Shown here piece after piece: positions 52,508 to 61,334 of a stretch of 64,000 bases of DNA. Both the position numbers and the translations under genes were made by a program. Every line of letters begins with the position of its first letter. Position 1 is the first letter of the stretch. A model generated the notes under the pieces. The model did no database searches. It was not told where the DNA came from and saw only the letters and a program-made list of their open reading frames with translations. The stretch is taken from assembly GCF_013249045.1 (NCBI RefSeq), contig NZ_JABRWP010000004.1:310001-374000 (forward strand), in the 5' to 3' direction. The DNA comes from Winogradskyella eckloniae. GTDB lineage: Bacteria; Bacteroidota; Bacteroidia; Flavobacteriales; Flavobacteriaceae.

Positions 52508-53854
52508 TTATCCTAAAAGGTCATCGTCAGTAGACTCTGGCTTTGGTGCGTCTGCTGGCTCACCTGCGCCATCATTTGCTGGTGCATTTCCATCTGCTGC
52601 GTAATAATCCTCAAAAATCTCTTTCATATCGATTCCGTAACGGTCTGCAAAATTAGACTGGATAGACTTATCCTTTTCTCTAATTTCTTGTAACGCTTCA
52701 GCATAACTTCCATAAACACCTTGCATCACTTTTTCGTGTACAGGAATATTGTCCATCATTTCTTGACGTGCTTTAGCACTTGCCGTATGCATTGCAGCTA
52801 AAGTTTCGCCAATATGCTCATCCGTTTTAACACCTAAGTGCTCTAAAATAGCTGCGAATTCTTGGTCTGTACGTGCTTTTAATGCTACAACGTAACCATC
52901 GTAATACTTAAGACGCTCGTCTGTATCACTCTTTAATTTTGCTCTATGCGTTTGTAAATTACTACGTAAAGAGGTTAATACTTTAATAGTAAGATTGTGT
53001 TTGTGTACAAAACTATCTTTTGAAGCGGCTAAAGTTGTATAAGCATTTTTAAGCCCTTCTAATTCTTCAACTTTTTGCTCTAAAGTGGTTACTTTACCTA
53101 AGGCATCTGAGTATTCTGTAGATTGCTTATCTGCAACTTCTTCTAAAGCTTGACGTGCTTGCTTTAATAAAGCGTATTGTTCTTCTAACTTATCCTCTAC
53201 TTCTTTTTTCTTTTGAAGCGCTTTTGTATGGTTATTAGAAGCTTCAACTATTGCTGTTTTTAAACTTTCTTCTACTTCCTTTATTTCAATTTCTCTGTCC
53301 TTTAAACGCTTTATTGCAGCTTGACTTTTAAATGATAATTCATTTAATAAGGTTTGAACATCAGCCGTTTCAATACGTTGCTGAAACATAGCTTTCGCTT
53401 TATTATCTGAAGCATCACGCTCTTTTTGAGCATTTAATAACTCTTGCTCAGCATCTTTAATTTTGCTTTTTCGTCCCCAAAGATTATTCCACCATGTATC
53501 TGGCTTATTATTGGCATCTTCAAGTTCTACCTTAGCACGCTCTAAACGTTTTACTGCATCGTCTATTACTTTTTGTTCTTCTGCGTTTAAAGCCGAAAAT
53601 CCTTCAAACATAATACCAACTTCATCTTGGTAATCTGTTAAGTCTTTTATAGCGTCTAATAAAGTAGTCCTGTCTTTTTCTGCCATATCTACAACATTAT
53701 CTAATGTTGCATTTAATATTTTCTGACGGCTTTCTGGATCATCTTCTTGAGCCAATTTAGACTTCATTTGGTCAATGGCTTTTCCCCAATTTACATCTAC
53801 TTTTTCAGTTTTTTCGTTGGAATTTGTTTCTAATAAATCAAAATCATCAGACAT
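52508..53854 (-). CDS. Long coiled-coil protein, first gene of the AAA+ operon
   Basis: 448 residues, soluble and acidic. Predicted helical coils run from about residue 80 to 330 (KRLERAKVELEDANNK, KKKEVEDKLEEQYALLKQAR, LGKVTTLEQKVEELEGL), interrupted by WWNNLWGRKSK near 125. The tail is Pro/Ala/Asp-rich and ends DDDLLG. Similar proteins are sometimes labelled microtubule-binding, which has no basis in bacteria. The layout loosely resembles TelA-type toxic-anion-resistance proteins, without a clear match. It is probably the scaffold of the complex with the AAA+ ATPase. Confidence 0.78.
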   Translation of the reverse strand: MSDDFDLLETNSNEKTEKVDVNWGKAIDQMKSKLAQEDDPESRQKILNATLDNVVDMAEKDRTTLLDAIKDLTDYQDEVGIMFEGFSALNAEEQKVIDDAVKRLERAKVELEDANNKPDTWWNNLWGRKSKIKDAEQELLNAQKERDASDNKAKAMFQQRIETADVQTLLNELSFKSQAAIKRLKDREIEIKEVEESLKTAIVEASNNHTKALQKKKEVEDKLEEQYALLKQARQALEEVADKQSTEYSDALGKVTTLEQKVEELEGLKNAYTTLAASKDSFVHKHNLTIKVLTSLRSNLQTHRAKLKSDTDERLKYYDGYVVALKARTDQEFAAILEHLGVKTDEHIGETLAAMHTASAKARQEMMDNIPVHEKVMQGVYGSYAEALQEIREKDKSIQSNFADRYGIDMKEIFEDYYAADGNAPANDGAGEPADAPKPESTDDDLLG

Positions 53855-54266
53855 ATTTGTGTAGTATTATTAAGTTGAACAATTTAAGGATAACAATTTC
53901 GGTAAATTTTTAAGACTATAAAAACTTTACTTACTAAATTATATGTATGGTCAAGGATTAAATTGTTACAATTTTCTTGAATATTTTTAATGAACCTTTT
54001 AATATTAGCATCTGACTTATAAAAGAATCTAAATAAAAACGAGTTTTAGACCTCAATCTTTAATTATTTTTTGTTAAAAATATTAATTATTAACAATTCA
54101 TCTAACCTACAGAGACACCATTAAACACTGTTGTTTGTCCGATTTTAAAGTCCTTTTATCGAGTAAATTGTTAACTACATTTAGTAAATAATTTAAAATT
54201 AAGCATTTAAAAAAAATATTATTTTCTATATTAGCGCTTTAGAACCCCAAGTCTAAACCAAATTCT
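53855..54266. other. Divergent promoter region, no gene
   Basis: These 412 bases separate the AAA+ operon from a small plus-strand gene. At the right end TATATTAGC (54227-54235), a near match to TAnnTTTGC, lies about 30 bases before the small gene. On the operon side there is no consensus box. I see no open reading frame with coding character. Confidence 0.55.
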
Positions 54267-54491
54267 ATGCTTATTCAACTACTTTCTAAGGCTTTGATTG
54301 TGACAACAACACAACTAACCATTATACTTATATCAGTAGCCACAGTTTTTTTTGTACTCATTACCATTGCTATTATTAAAATGTATAGGTTAAAAGCTGA
54401 GAACAAAAAATTAATGCAAACTAATGCATTTAAAGATTACGAAAACTCCACGGAAGAAACACCAAGTGGTCATCTCTATGGAGACAACTAA
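54267..54491 (+). CDS. Small single-pass membrane protein
   Basis: 74 residues. A hydrophobic segment at about residues 16-41 (TQLTIILISVATVFFVLITI) is followed by a basic stretch (KMYRLKAENKKLM) and an acidic tail ending GHLYGDN. The composition and position after a promoter-like sequence support a real gene, although it has no recognised family. It is the only plus-strand gene between the AAA+ operon and ettA. Confidence 0.55.
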   Translation: MLIQLLSKALIVTTTQLTIILISVATVFFVLITIAIIKMYRLKAENKKLMQTNAFKDYENSTEETPSGHLYGDN

Positions 54492-54655
54492 TTTTTAGTC
54501 GGTTAGCTTAGTTGAATTTCTACTTATAATAGTCCTAGATTACAATAGTAAAACAGCTTAGACCTCTATTATATGGTTATTTGAAATTTGTAGAACGTAC
54601 AATATTAGATAACACATATAAATAACTTAGGCATCATCCAAAATCTCACATAATT

Positions 54656-54686
54656 AAAAAGAGCCAACATCATGTTGGCTCTTTTT
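54656..54686. terminator. Bidirectional terminator before ettA
   Basis: AAAAAGAGCCAAC and GTTGGCTCTTTTT arms around ATCAT form a strong hairpin with A- and T-tracts. It ends ettA transcription and can also end the small gene's transcript. Confidence 0.9.
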
Positions 54687-54709
54687 GTATCCTATAGAAA
54701 TTGCTTTGA

Positions 54710-56401
54710 TTAACGAACCAATTTCTTGTACTTTATGCGTTTAGGCATCAAGTCGCCACCTAAACGTTTCTTCTTATTTTCTTCATAATCACTAAAGCCT
54801 CCTTCAAAGAAATAAACCTGAGAATCGCCTTCAAAAGCTAAAATATGAGTACAAATTCTATCTAAGAACCATCTATCGTGACTGATGACTACTGCACAAC
54901 CAGCAAAATTCTCCAAACCTTCCTCTAATGCTCGTAATGTATTGACATCTAAATCATTAGTTGGCTCATCTAAAAGTAACACATTACCCTCTTCTTTAAG
55001 CGTCATTGCTAAATGCAAACGGTTTCTTTCTCCTCCAGATAACAATTTAACTTTCTTGTTTTGCTCACCTCCAGAGAAGTTAAAACGACTTAAATAGGCT
55101 CTAGAATTAACTTCCTTTCCACCCATTAACACCAACTCTTGTTCATCACTAAAATTTTGCCAAATGGTTTTTTCTGGGTCTATATTAGAATGTTTTTGAT
55201 CAACGTAAGCAATCTTTGCAGTTTCACCTACTTTAAACTCTCCTTTATCAGGCGTTTCTTCACCCATTATCATTCTGAATATTGTGGTTTTACCAGCACC
55301 ATTTGGCCCAATAACACCAACAATACCTGCTTGCGGAAGGTTAAAGTTTAAATCATCATATAATAATTTATCATCATAGCCTTTAGCAACACTAGCAGCT
55401 TCAATAACATTGGTACCTAATCGTGGTCCATTTGGTATATAAATTTCTAATTTTTCATCAAGTTGTTTTTGATCTTGACTCATTAATTTATCATAGTTCT
55501 TCAAACGTGCCTTTTGCTTGGTTTGTCTTCCTTTGGCACCTTGACGTACCCAATCGAGCTCGCGTTCTAATGTTTTCTGACGTTTTGACGCTGTTTTGCT
55601 CTCTTGCGCCATACGCTTAGATTTTTGATCTAACCAAGATGAGTAGTTCCCTTTCCAAGGAATACCTTCACCTCTATCGAGTTCTAAAATCCAGCCTGCT
55701 ACGTTATCTAAAAAATATCTATCGTGCGTTACAGCAATAACAGTGCCTTTATACTGCGCTAAATGATGCTCTAACCAATGTACAGACTCTGCATCTAAGT
55801 GGTTGGTAGGCTCATCTAATAATAAAACATCTGGTTCTTTAAGCAATAAGCGACAAAGCGCAACACGACGACGTTCTCCTCCAGATAACACGCCTATTTT
55901 TTTATTACCATCTGGTGTTCTTAAGGCATCCATGGCTATTTCTAGCTTCGTATCTAATTCCCATGCGCCTGCAGCATCAATTTGATCTTGTAATTCGGCC
56001 TGACGATTCATTAGTTTTTCCATTTTATCAGGATCACTATAGACTTCTTCTAAACCAAATTGATCATTAATACTATTGTATTCATCGAGAATAGCAACGG
56101 TTTCTGCCGCGCCTTCTCGTACCACTTCCATAACTGTTTTATCGTCATCTAATTGTGGCTCTTGCTCTAAATAACCAACGGTGTAACCAGGCTGAAAAAC
56201 AACATCACCTTGATAATTTTTATCAACACCAGCTATAATCTTTAATAATGTAGATTTACCAGAACCGTTAAGTCCTAGAATACCAATCTTAGCACCATAG
56301 AAAAAACTTAAGTAGATATTTTTTAAAACAGGTGTGTTTGCTCCAGAAAATGTCTTGGTAAGACCAGACATTGCAAAAATCACTTTTTTATCGTCACTCA
56401 T
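54710..56401 (-). CDS. ettA: Energy-dependent translational throttle protein EttA (ABC-F)
   Basis: 563 residues with two ABC domains: Walker A GLNGSGKST (near 42) with signature LSGGERRR, and GPNGAGKTT (near 360) with LSGGERNR, joined by the ABC-F linker (SKRMAQESKTASKRQKTLER). There is no membrane domain. EttA binds the ribosomal E site and couples the first peptide-bond steps to the ATP level. The CAL67264-type membrane gene upstream is its usual neighbour in flavobacteria. Confidence 0.96.
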   Translation of the reverse strand: MSDDKKVIFAMSGLTKTFSGANTPVLKNIYLSFFYGAKIGILGLNGSGKSTLLKIIAGVDKNYQGDVVFQPGYTVGYLEQEPQLDDDKTVMEVVREGAAETVAILDEYNSINDQFGLEEVYSDPDKMEKLMNRQAELQDQIDAAGAWELDTKLEIAMDALRTPDGNKKIGVLSGGERRRVALCRLLLKEPDVLLLDEPTNHLDAESVHWLEHHLAQYKGTVIAVTHDRYFLDNVAGWILELDRGEGIPWKGNYSSWLDQKSKRMAQESKTASKRQKTLERELDWVRQGAKGRQTKQKARLKNYDKLMSQDQKQLDEKLEIYIPNGPRLGTNVIEAASVAKGYDDKLLYDDLNFNLPQAGIVGVIGPNGAGKTTIFRMIMGEETPDKGEFKVGETAKIAYVDQKHSNIDPEKTIWQNFSDEQELVLMGGKEVNSRAYLSRFNFSGGEQNKKVKLLSGGERNRLHLAMTLKEEGNVLLLDEPTNDLDVNTLRALEEGLENFAGCAVVISHDRWFLDRICTHILAFEGDSQVYFFEGGFSDYEENKKKRLGGDLMPKRIKYKKLVR

Positions 56402-56444
56402 AATAAAATTTTAAAAGTTTGTAGTTATAAAATCAATAAAACGG

Positions 56445-56452
56445 CAAAATTA
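56445..56452 (-). promoter_or_regulatory. Putative -7 box of ettA inside the upstream stop codon
   Basis: TAATTTTG on the minus strand begins with the TAA stop of the small membrane protein gene and lies 43 bases before ettA. It may give ettA its own transcript. Confidence 0.45.
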
Positions 56453-56632
56453 CACTCTACCTTTTAAGGCATTAAACACCCATGAAATACAGAAAAAACC
56501 ACCACCTACAGCAGCAAATCCCCAACCTGCAACATCATCATATCTAAATGCTCCTAGAGCTATTAATCCACATCCTACAAATATCATAATCCATGTAGCC
56601 CAAGCTAGTACTGTGTTCTTATTCATCGCCAT
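56450..56632 (-). CDS. CAL67264 family membrane protein
   Basis: 60 residues, two membrane segments (MAMNKNTVLAWATWIMIFVG and AAVGGGFFCISWVFNALKG). The sequence is that of the small flavobacterial CAL67264 family. The start may be the second Met (56626). It lies 48 bases upstream of ettA on the same strand; the reason for this persistent pairing is not known. Confidence 0.88.
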   Translation of the reverse strand: MAMNKNTVLAWATWIMIFVGCGLIALGAFRYDDVAGWGFAAVGGGFFCISWVFNALKGRV

Positions 56633-56691
56633 ACGCTTTATCTTTATTTTAGTTAATTAGTTAGTTGAAATACAAATATCGTATTTTAAAT

Positions 56692-56718
56692 AAAAAAGCA
56701 CCACAAAATGTGATGCTT
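56692..56718 (-). terminator. Terminator after the pirin gene
   Basis: On the minus strand AAGCATCACA and TGTGGTGCTT (one T-G pair) with a 3-base loop are followed by six T residues. Confidence 0.8.
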
Positions 56719-56741
56719 ATATTAGTAATACTATTAAAAAA

Positions 56742-57467
56742 TTACAAATTTATCATAGGAACTTCTATAAATAACAATGCACTTGCCGCTTTTGTTGAGA
56801 CATCAAAATGCTCTGTATCTGAAATTCCAATGGCATCTCGTGTAGACAATTCCTCATTAGCGATGACAACATCTCCAGAAATGTTAAGAACATAAACACC
56901 ATATTTTTTGTGCTTTAAGTGATACTCAAATGTTTCATTTTCTAATAAGTCAATCCTAGATATTTTAGCATCTTGATGAATTTTTAAGGAATCTGTATCA
57001 GCATCATTAAAAGATGTTACTAAAGTTTGAAGTTGTCCATGTCTATCTTCAGCTTTAAATACCTTTTGATCATAACGCGGTTTTACATTTCTTTCATCTG
57101 GAATAATCCAAATTTGAAACAAACCTAATTCTTCATTTACAGAACCGTTAATTTCAGAATGTTGAATTCCTGTACCTGCGGACATAACTTGCACTTCGCT
57201 TGGCACAACAGTTTGCCAATCCTCATGCATATTATCACGATGTTTAAGAACACCTTTTAATGGAATGGTAATAATTTCCATATTATCGTGTGGATGTGTA
57301 CCAAATCCCATTTTTGGTGCGATGATATCATCATTTAAAACTCTTAAAGCGCCAAAGTGAATTCTATCAGGATTATACCAATTTGCAAAACTAAAGGAGT
57401 GACTCGCTTGTAACCAACCATGATCTGCAAATCCTCTACTCTCTGCTTTATGAATTACTTTTTTCAT
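56742..57467 (-). CDS. Pirin family protein
   Basis: 241 residues, a bicupin. RGFADHGWLQASHSFSFANWY and FGALRVLNDDIIAPKMGFGTHPHDNMEI are shown here only by their key parts: the metal ligands are in FGTHPHDNMEI (two His) and GTGIQHSEI (His), with Glu after. Pirins can act as quercetinases or as redox-sensing partners of regulators. It is the last gene of a DoxX, flavin reductase, MarR, pirin operon, and its start overlaps the MarR stop (ATGA). Confidence 0.95.
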   Translation of the reverse strand: MKKVIHKAESRGFADHGWLQASHSFSFANWYNPDRIHFGALRVLNDDIIAPKMGFGTHPHDNMEIITIPLKGVLKHRDNMHEDWQTVVPSEVQVMSAGTGIQHSEINGSVNEELGLFQIWIIPDERNVKPRYDQKVFKAEDRHGQLQTLVTSFNDADTDSLKIHQDAKISRIDLLENETFEYHLKHKKYGVYVLNISGDVVIANEELSTRDAIGISDTEHFDVSTKAASALLFIEVPMINL

Positions 57468-57901
57468 CTTAATTTATCTAATAAATCACTCAATTGTGAT
57501 GCTTCTTCTTCAGTTAAATTTTGAAAGCTATTTTTCCTATCTGTTTTAGCTATCTGCTCCAACAAATTTAAGCCTTCATCAGTAATATTAATATGCACTA
57601 CACGCCTATCATTTGGGCAAGCAATGCGTTCTATTAAATTTTTTGCATGAAGTTTATCCATTAAGCGTGTAGCATTTGGTGATCTTTCAATCATGCGCTC
57701 CTTTATCGTTTGAACTTTTAAAGGTTCACCTGCTCCTTTTAAAATTCTTAACACATTATATTGCTGTGATGAAATTTTAAAAGGCTTAAAAAATGCTGAT
57801 TGATGACTATTAATCCAATTCGCAGTGTACAAAATGTTAAGCATTGCTTTTACTTTTTGATTCGGAAATGTTGAATTAATGTCTTTAGAAAAATCGCCCA
57901 T
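57464..57901 (-). CDS. MarR family transcriptional regulator
   Basis: 145 residues. The winged helix is clear: LKVQTIKERMIERSPNATRL is the recognition region and NDRRVVHINITDEGLNLLEQI the wing. MarR proteins bind palindromes as dimers and release them on contact with phenolics or oxidants. The exact palindrome upstream of the first gene of this operon (58880-58899) is the best candidate for its operator. The operon content (quinone/flavin chemistry, DoxX, pirin) fits a redox response. Confidence 0.93.
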   Translation of the reverse strand: MGDFSKDINSTFPNQKVKAMLNILYTANWINSHQSAFFKPFKISSQQYNVLRILKGAGEPLKVQTIKERMIERSPNATRLMDKLHAKNLIERIACPNDRRVVHINITDEGLNLLEQIAKTDRKNSFQNLTEEEASQLSDLLDKLR

Positions 57902-57944
57902 ATATTTTGAATAATTTCGTTTTATAAAGTATTATAGGAGAAAC

Positions 57945-58475
57945 TTATAGAGCGTCTTCAAATTTCTTAACCTGTTCTAATAACTGTGTATTTAAAGCCT
58001 CATCGCTAACTTTTCCTTCCGCAAAATTAGCGTAAAAAGAAGGTAATGAAAACGCGCCTACAATTTGTGCATCATGATATGGAAATCTACCTTTTGCTAT
58101 ATCTAAAACTGTAGCTCCTCCTCTAGCTCCAGGAGAAGTTGCCATTAATAGCATTGGCTTATTCAGAAAAGTTTTTTGCTCAATACGAGAAATCCAATCA
58201 AATAAGTTTTTAAATACTACACTATATGCACCATTATGCTCTGCCAACGAAAGAATAATACCATCAGAATTTTTAATGGCCTCTACAAAACGCTTTGCGT
58301 TTTCAGGAAAACCATCTTCTTGCTCAACATCGACACTATACAGTGGAAGTTCAAAATCGTTTAAATCTAAAACATCTACTGTTACATCTTTAACTAAACT
58401 AGCGGCAAAACCAGCCAGTTGCTTGTTTATAGATTGTTTACTATTACTACCTGCAAATGCTATAATATGTTTCAT
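57945..58475 (-). CDS. NAD(P)H-dependent FMN oxidoreductase
   Basis: 176 residues, flavodoxin-like fold. FAGSNSKQSINKQLA is the FMN phosphate loop; LAEHNGAYSVVFKNLFDWIS and MATSPGARGGATVLDIA are conserved in the NADPH-dependent FMN reductase (ArsH/YLR011w-like) family. It reduces quinones, azo compounds or chromate in vitro. It lies between DoxX and MarR genes and is probably induced with them. Confidence 0.93.
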   Translation of the reverse strand: MKHIIAFAGSNSKQSINKQLAGFAASLVKDVTVDVLDLNDFELPLYSVDVEQEDGFPENAKRFVEAIKNSDGIILSLAEHNGAYSVVFKNLFDWISRIEQKTFLNKPMLLMATSPGARGGATVLDIAKGRFPYHDAQIVGAFSLPSFYANFAEGKVSDEALNTQLLEQVKKFEDAL

Positions 58476-58476
58476 A

Positions 58477-58833
58477 TTAATTTTGTGTTTTTTTGTTAAA
58501 TATATACGATATAATTAAAAGTATCATGGCTATTAATGCACTTGTTTGTCCACCATCACTAATCATAAAATGCGCAAAAAAGGCTAAAATGAATGCAAAG
58601 CAAAAACCTGCATAAGCCCATTCTTTGATAGTCTTAAATTTTGGATTCCAGATTGAAAACAGACCCAATAATTTTGCCACAGCATATGGATATATTATAT
58701 AGGTTGGATACCCAAATTTTGAAAACATAACAGATACATCCTCATGTTTAAAAATATACATACTTACAGAAAACAACATTAATAATGTTAATAATGCTGT
58801 AGAAACATAGAAAATAATTTTATTTCTCTTCAT
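58477..58833 (-). CDS. DoxX family membrane protein
   Basis: 118 residues with four membrane segments (residues 8-26, 40-57, 68-88 and 95-112). YAVAKLLGLFSIWNPKFKTIKEWAYAGF is typical (shown in parts: AKLLGLFSIW and EWAYAGF). DoxX proteins act in thiosulfate:quinone or other redox systems and in thiol stress. First gene of the MarR operon; the next gene starts 1 base after its stop. Confidence 0.88.
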   Translation of the reverse strand: MKRNKIIFYVSTALLTLLMLFSVSMYIFKHEDVSVMFSKFGYPTYIIYPYAVAKLLGLFSIWNPKFKTIKEWAYAGFCFAFILAFFAHFMISDGGQTSALIAMILLIISYIFNKKTQN

Positions 58834-58879
58834 TTTTTAAATATTTAATTAGAGTACAAATATATAAAAATTTATATAT

Positions 58880-58899
58880 ATATATTCCTAGGAATATAT
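58880..58899. promoter_or_regulatory. Perfect palindrome, candidate MarR operator
   Basis: ATATATTCCTAGGAATATAT is an exact 20-bp palindrome 47 bases upstream of the DoxX start and 84 bases before the carboxylase gene. Its size and symmetry suit a MarR dimer, and a MarR gene is in the adjacent operon. Confidence 0.6.
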
Positions 58900-58982
58900 T
58901 TCCATGTAATGCTTTTTAAAAAAATAATAACTTTCCAAAAATAGTTTCGTTTTGTAAATTCGTACAAAACAAACCAGAATTA

Positions 58983-60611
58983 ATGGATATCAAATTCAAT
59001 CAAAACGAAGATTACAATAAGCTTTTATTATCTGATTTAAAGAAACGTCTCGCCAAAGTAAAATTAGGTGGTGGCGAAAAAAGTATTGAAAAGCATAAAT
59101 CTAAAGGCAAGATGACTGCAAGAGAACGTATTGATTATCTATTAGATCCCAAAGCTAAATCTATTGAAATTGGTGCATTTGCTGGTGAAGGTATGTATGC
59201 GCAATATGGTGGATGCCCTTCTGGAGGTGTTGTAGTAAAAATGGGCTATGTACAAGGCAAGCAATGTATTGTTGTCGCCAATGACGCTACTGTAAAAGCG
59301 GGTGCATGGTTCCCTATCACTGGAAAGAAAAATTTACGCGCTCAAGAAATTGCTATAGAAAACAGATTGCCTATCATTTATTTGGTAGACAGTGCTGGTG
59401 TTTTTCTTCCTATGCAAGATGAAATTTTCCCAGACAAGGAACATTTTGGTCGAATTTTCAGAAATAATGCGGTAATGAGCAGTATGGGAATTACCCAAAT
59501 AGCCGCAGTTATGGGCAGTTGTGTTGCTGGTGGTGCCTATTTACCTATAATGAGTGATGAAGCTTTAATTGTAGATAAAACAGGAAGTATTTTCCTTGCA
59601 GGTAGTTATTTGGTTAAAGCAGCTATTGGTGAATCTATAGATAATGAAACCTTAGGTGGCGCAACAACACATTGTGAAATTTCTGGAGTCACGGATTATA
59701 AAGCTAAAGATGACAAAGATGCGCTAGACAAGATTAAATCTATTATAGATAAAATTGGTGATTTTGATAACGCAGGTTATAACAGAACCGAAGTTAAAAA
59801 GCCAAAAGAAAATCCTCAAGACATCTATGGCATACTTCCAAAAAGTCGTGCCGACCAATACGATATGAAAGACATCATAAAACGACTGGTTGATAATTCA
59901 GAATTTGAAGAGTATAAAGAAGATTACGGAAAAACCATCATTACTGCTTATGCACGAATTGAGGGTTGGGCTGTTGGTATTGTGGCTAACCAAAGAAAAT
60001 TAGTAAAAACCAAGAAAGGCGAAATGCAATTTGGAGGTGTCATTTATAATGATTCTGCTGACAAAGCAACACGTTTTATTGCTAATTGTAATCAGAAAAA
60101 AATTCCGTTAGTATTCTTACAAGATGTGACCGGTTTTATGGTAGGAAGCAAATCTGAACACAGTGGCATAATTAAAGATGGTGCCAAAATGGTTAATGCC
60201 GTAAGTAATTCTGTGGTGCCAAAATTTACCATTGTATTAGGCAATAGTTATGGCGCAGGAAATTATGCCATGTGTGGAAAAGCGTATGATCCTAGATTAA
60301 TTGCTGCATGGCCAAGTGCAGAACTTGCCGTAATGAGTGGCAATTCTGCCGCAAAAGTTTTATTACAAATTGAAACGGCTTCTCTTAAAAAGAAAGGCGA
60401 AACAATTACTAAAGAAAAAGAAGAGGAATTATACAATAAGATAAAATCGAGATACGATGACCAGGTTTCTCCTTATTATGCAGCTTCAAGAATTTGGACT
60501 GATGGTGTCATAGATCCATTAGATACCAGAACTTGGATTTCTATGGGTATTGAAGCCGCCAACCACGCTCCTATTGAAAAACCATTTAATATGGGAGTTT
60601 TGCAGGTTTAA
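58983..60611 (+). CDS. Acyl-CoA carboxylase, carboxyltransferase (beta) subunit
   Basis: 542 residues. The crotonase-like carboxyltransferase fold has two halves: GKMTARERIDYLLDPKA and AYGGCPSGGVVV-like segments in the first, and LQDVTGFMVGSKSEHSGIIK, GNSYGAGNYAMCGKAYDPRL and WPSAELAVMSG in the second. This is the methylcrotonyl-CoA/propionyl-CoA carboxylase type, transferring CO2 from biotin to an acyl-CoA. Length and the MVGSKSEHSG block suggest methylcrotonyl-CoA (leucine breakdown), but the alpha subunit is not nearby, so the substrate stays open. Confidence 0.93.
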   Translation: MDIKFNQNEDYNKLLLSDLKKRLAKVKLGGGEKSIEKHKSKGKMTARERIDYLLDPKAKSIEIGAFAGEGMYAQYGGCPSGGVVVKMGYVQGKQCIVVANDATVKAGAWFPITGKKNLRAQEIAIENRLPIIYLVDSAGVFLPMQDEIFPDKEHFGRIFRNNAVMSSMGITQIAAVMGSCVAGGAYLPIMSDEALIVDKTGSIFLAGSYLVKAAIGESIDNETLGGATTHCEISGVTDYKAKDDKDALDKIKSIIDKIGDFDNAGYNRTEVKKPKENPQDIYGILPKSRADQYDMKDIIKRLVDNSEFEEYKEDYGKTIITAYARIEGWAVGIVANQRKLVKTKKGEMQFGGVIYNDSADKATRFIANCNQKKIPLVFLQDVTGFMVGSKSEHSGIIKDGAKMVNAVSNSVVPKFTIVLGNSYGAGNYAMCGKAYDPRLIAAWPSAELAVMSGNSAAKVLLQIETASLKKKGETITKEKEEELYNKIKSRYDDQVSPYYAASRIWTDGVIDPLDTRTWISMGIEAANHAPIEKPFNMGVLQV

Positions 60612-60636
60612 CGCTTAATGACCACAAATATGTAAT

Positions 60637-60674
60637 AAAAAAAGAGCGCAAATTTTAAATTTGCGCTCTTTTTT
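60637..60674. terminator. Bidirectional terminator
   Basis: A strong hairpin with AAAGAGCGCAAAT and ATTTGCGCTCTTT arms, with A-tract and T-tract, between the carboxylase gene and a converging small gene. Confidence 0.92.
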
Positions 60675-60699
60675 ATATTTATAAACTTCTACCCTAAGG

Positions 60700-60873
60700 T
60701 TAAGCAAGTCTTTTCGCTTTCTTTTCTTCTTTAATTTCTTTTAAACGCTCAATAGCCGAACCAAATACCCAGTAAGGAATTACAAAAGTAATAAGGAAAA
60801 TCATTAACCAAAATCCAATAGTTAATATGGTTAAAAATGCTAAAAATCCTAAATATTGATCAAATTCGAACAT
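60700..60873 (-). CDS. Small single-pass membrane protein (57 residues)
   Basis: The reading frame from ATG 60873 to TAA 60700 encodes MFEFDQYLGFLAFLTILTIG, a further hydrophobic run to VIPYWVFGSAIERL, and a strongly charged tail KEIKEEKKAKRLA. One long or two short membrane segments (residues 8-37) precede a basic cytoplasmic end. The clear three-part design, the correct direction and the terminator just after the stop support a real gene. Function unknown. Confidence 0.65.
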   Translation of the reverse strand: MFEFDQYLGFLAFLTILTIGFWLMIFLITFVIPYWVFGSAIERLKEIKEEKKAKRLA

Positions 60874-60970
60874 AATTTTTGTTTCGTTTACGTTTTAAAG
60901 GTACAAAGATATAACCAAAATATAAGTTTTACAACAGGCTTGCCTAGTTTTATTAACAGGTTATTAAAAA

Positions 60971-61333
60971 TTATATGGCTTTAATCAGTAATTCAGCAGT
61001 TGCTGGATTGGTCGCCAATGGTACATTATGAACATCGCACAGTCTCATTAGCATTAAAATATCTGGCTCATGAGGATGACGATCTAAAGGATCTCTAAAA
61101 AATAATACCATATCACATTGACCCTCAGCTACTCTAGCTGCAATCTGCGCATCACCACCTAAAGGACCAGACAAAAGGGCATTAACTTTTAAACCTGCTT
61201 TACTTACTTTTTTACCTGTAGTTCCGGTAGAAATTAATGTTATATTTTTCTGTTTTAAAATGGCACTATGATGGTTGAGAAACTGAACCATTTCTGCTTT
61301 TTTGCCATCATGTGCAATAATTGCAATTTCCAT
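60971..61333 (-). CDS. mgsA: Methylglyoxal synthase
   Basis: 120 residues. MEIAIIAHDGKKAEMVQFL, STGTTGKKVSKAGL (phosphate binding), SGPLGGDAQIAARVAEG and FFRDPLDRHPHEPDILML carry the conserved Asp and His residues of MgsA. It converts dihydroxyacetone phosphate to methylglyoxal and phosphate, a bypass when sugar phosphates build up. It begins 1 base after the sugar kinase stop, so both are cotranscribed. Confidence 0.96.
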   Translation of the reverse strand: MEIAIIAHDGKKAEMVQFLNHHSAILKQKNITLISTGTTGKKVSKAGLKVNALLSGPLGGDAQIAARVAEGQCDMVLFFRDPLDRHPHEPDILMLMRLCDVHNVPLATNPATAELLIKAI

Positions 61334-61334
61334 A

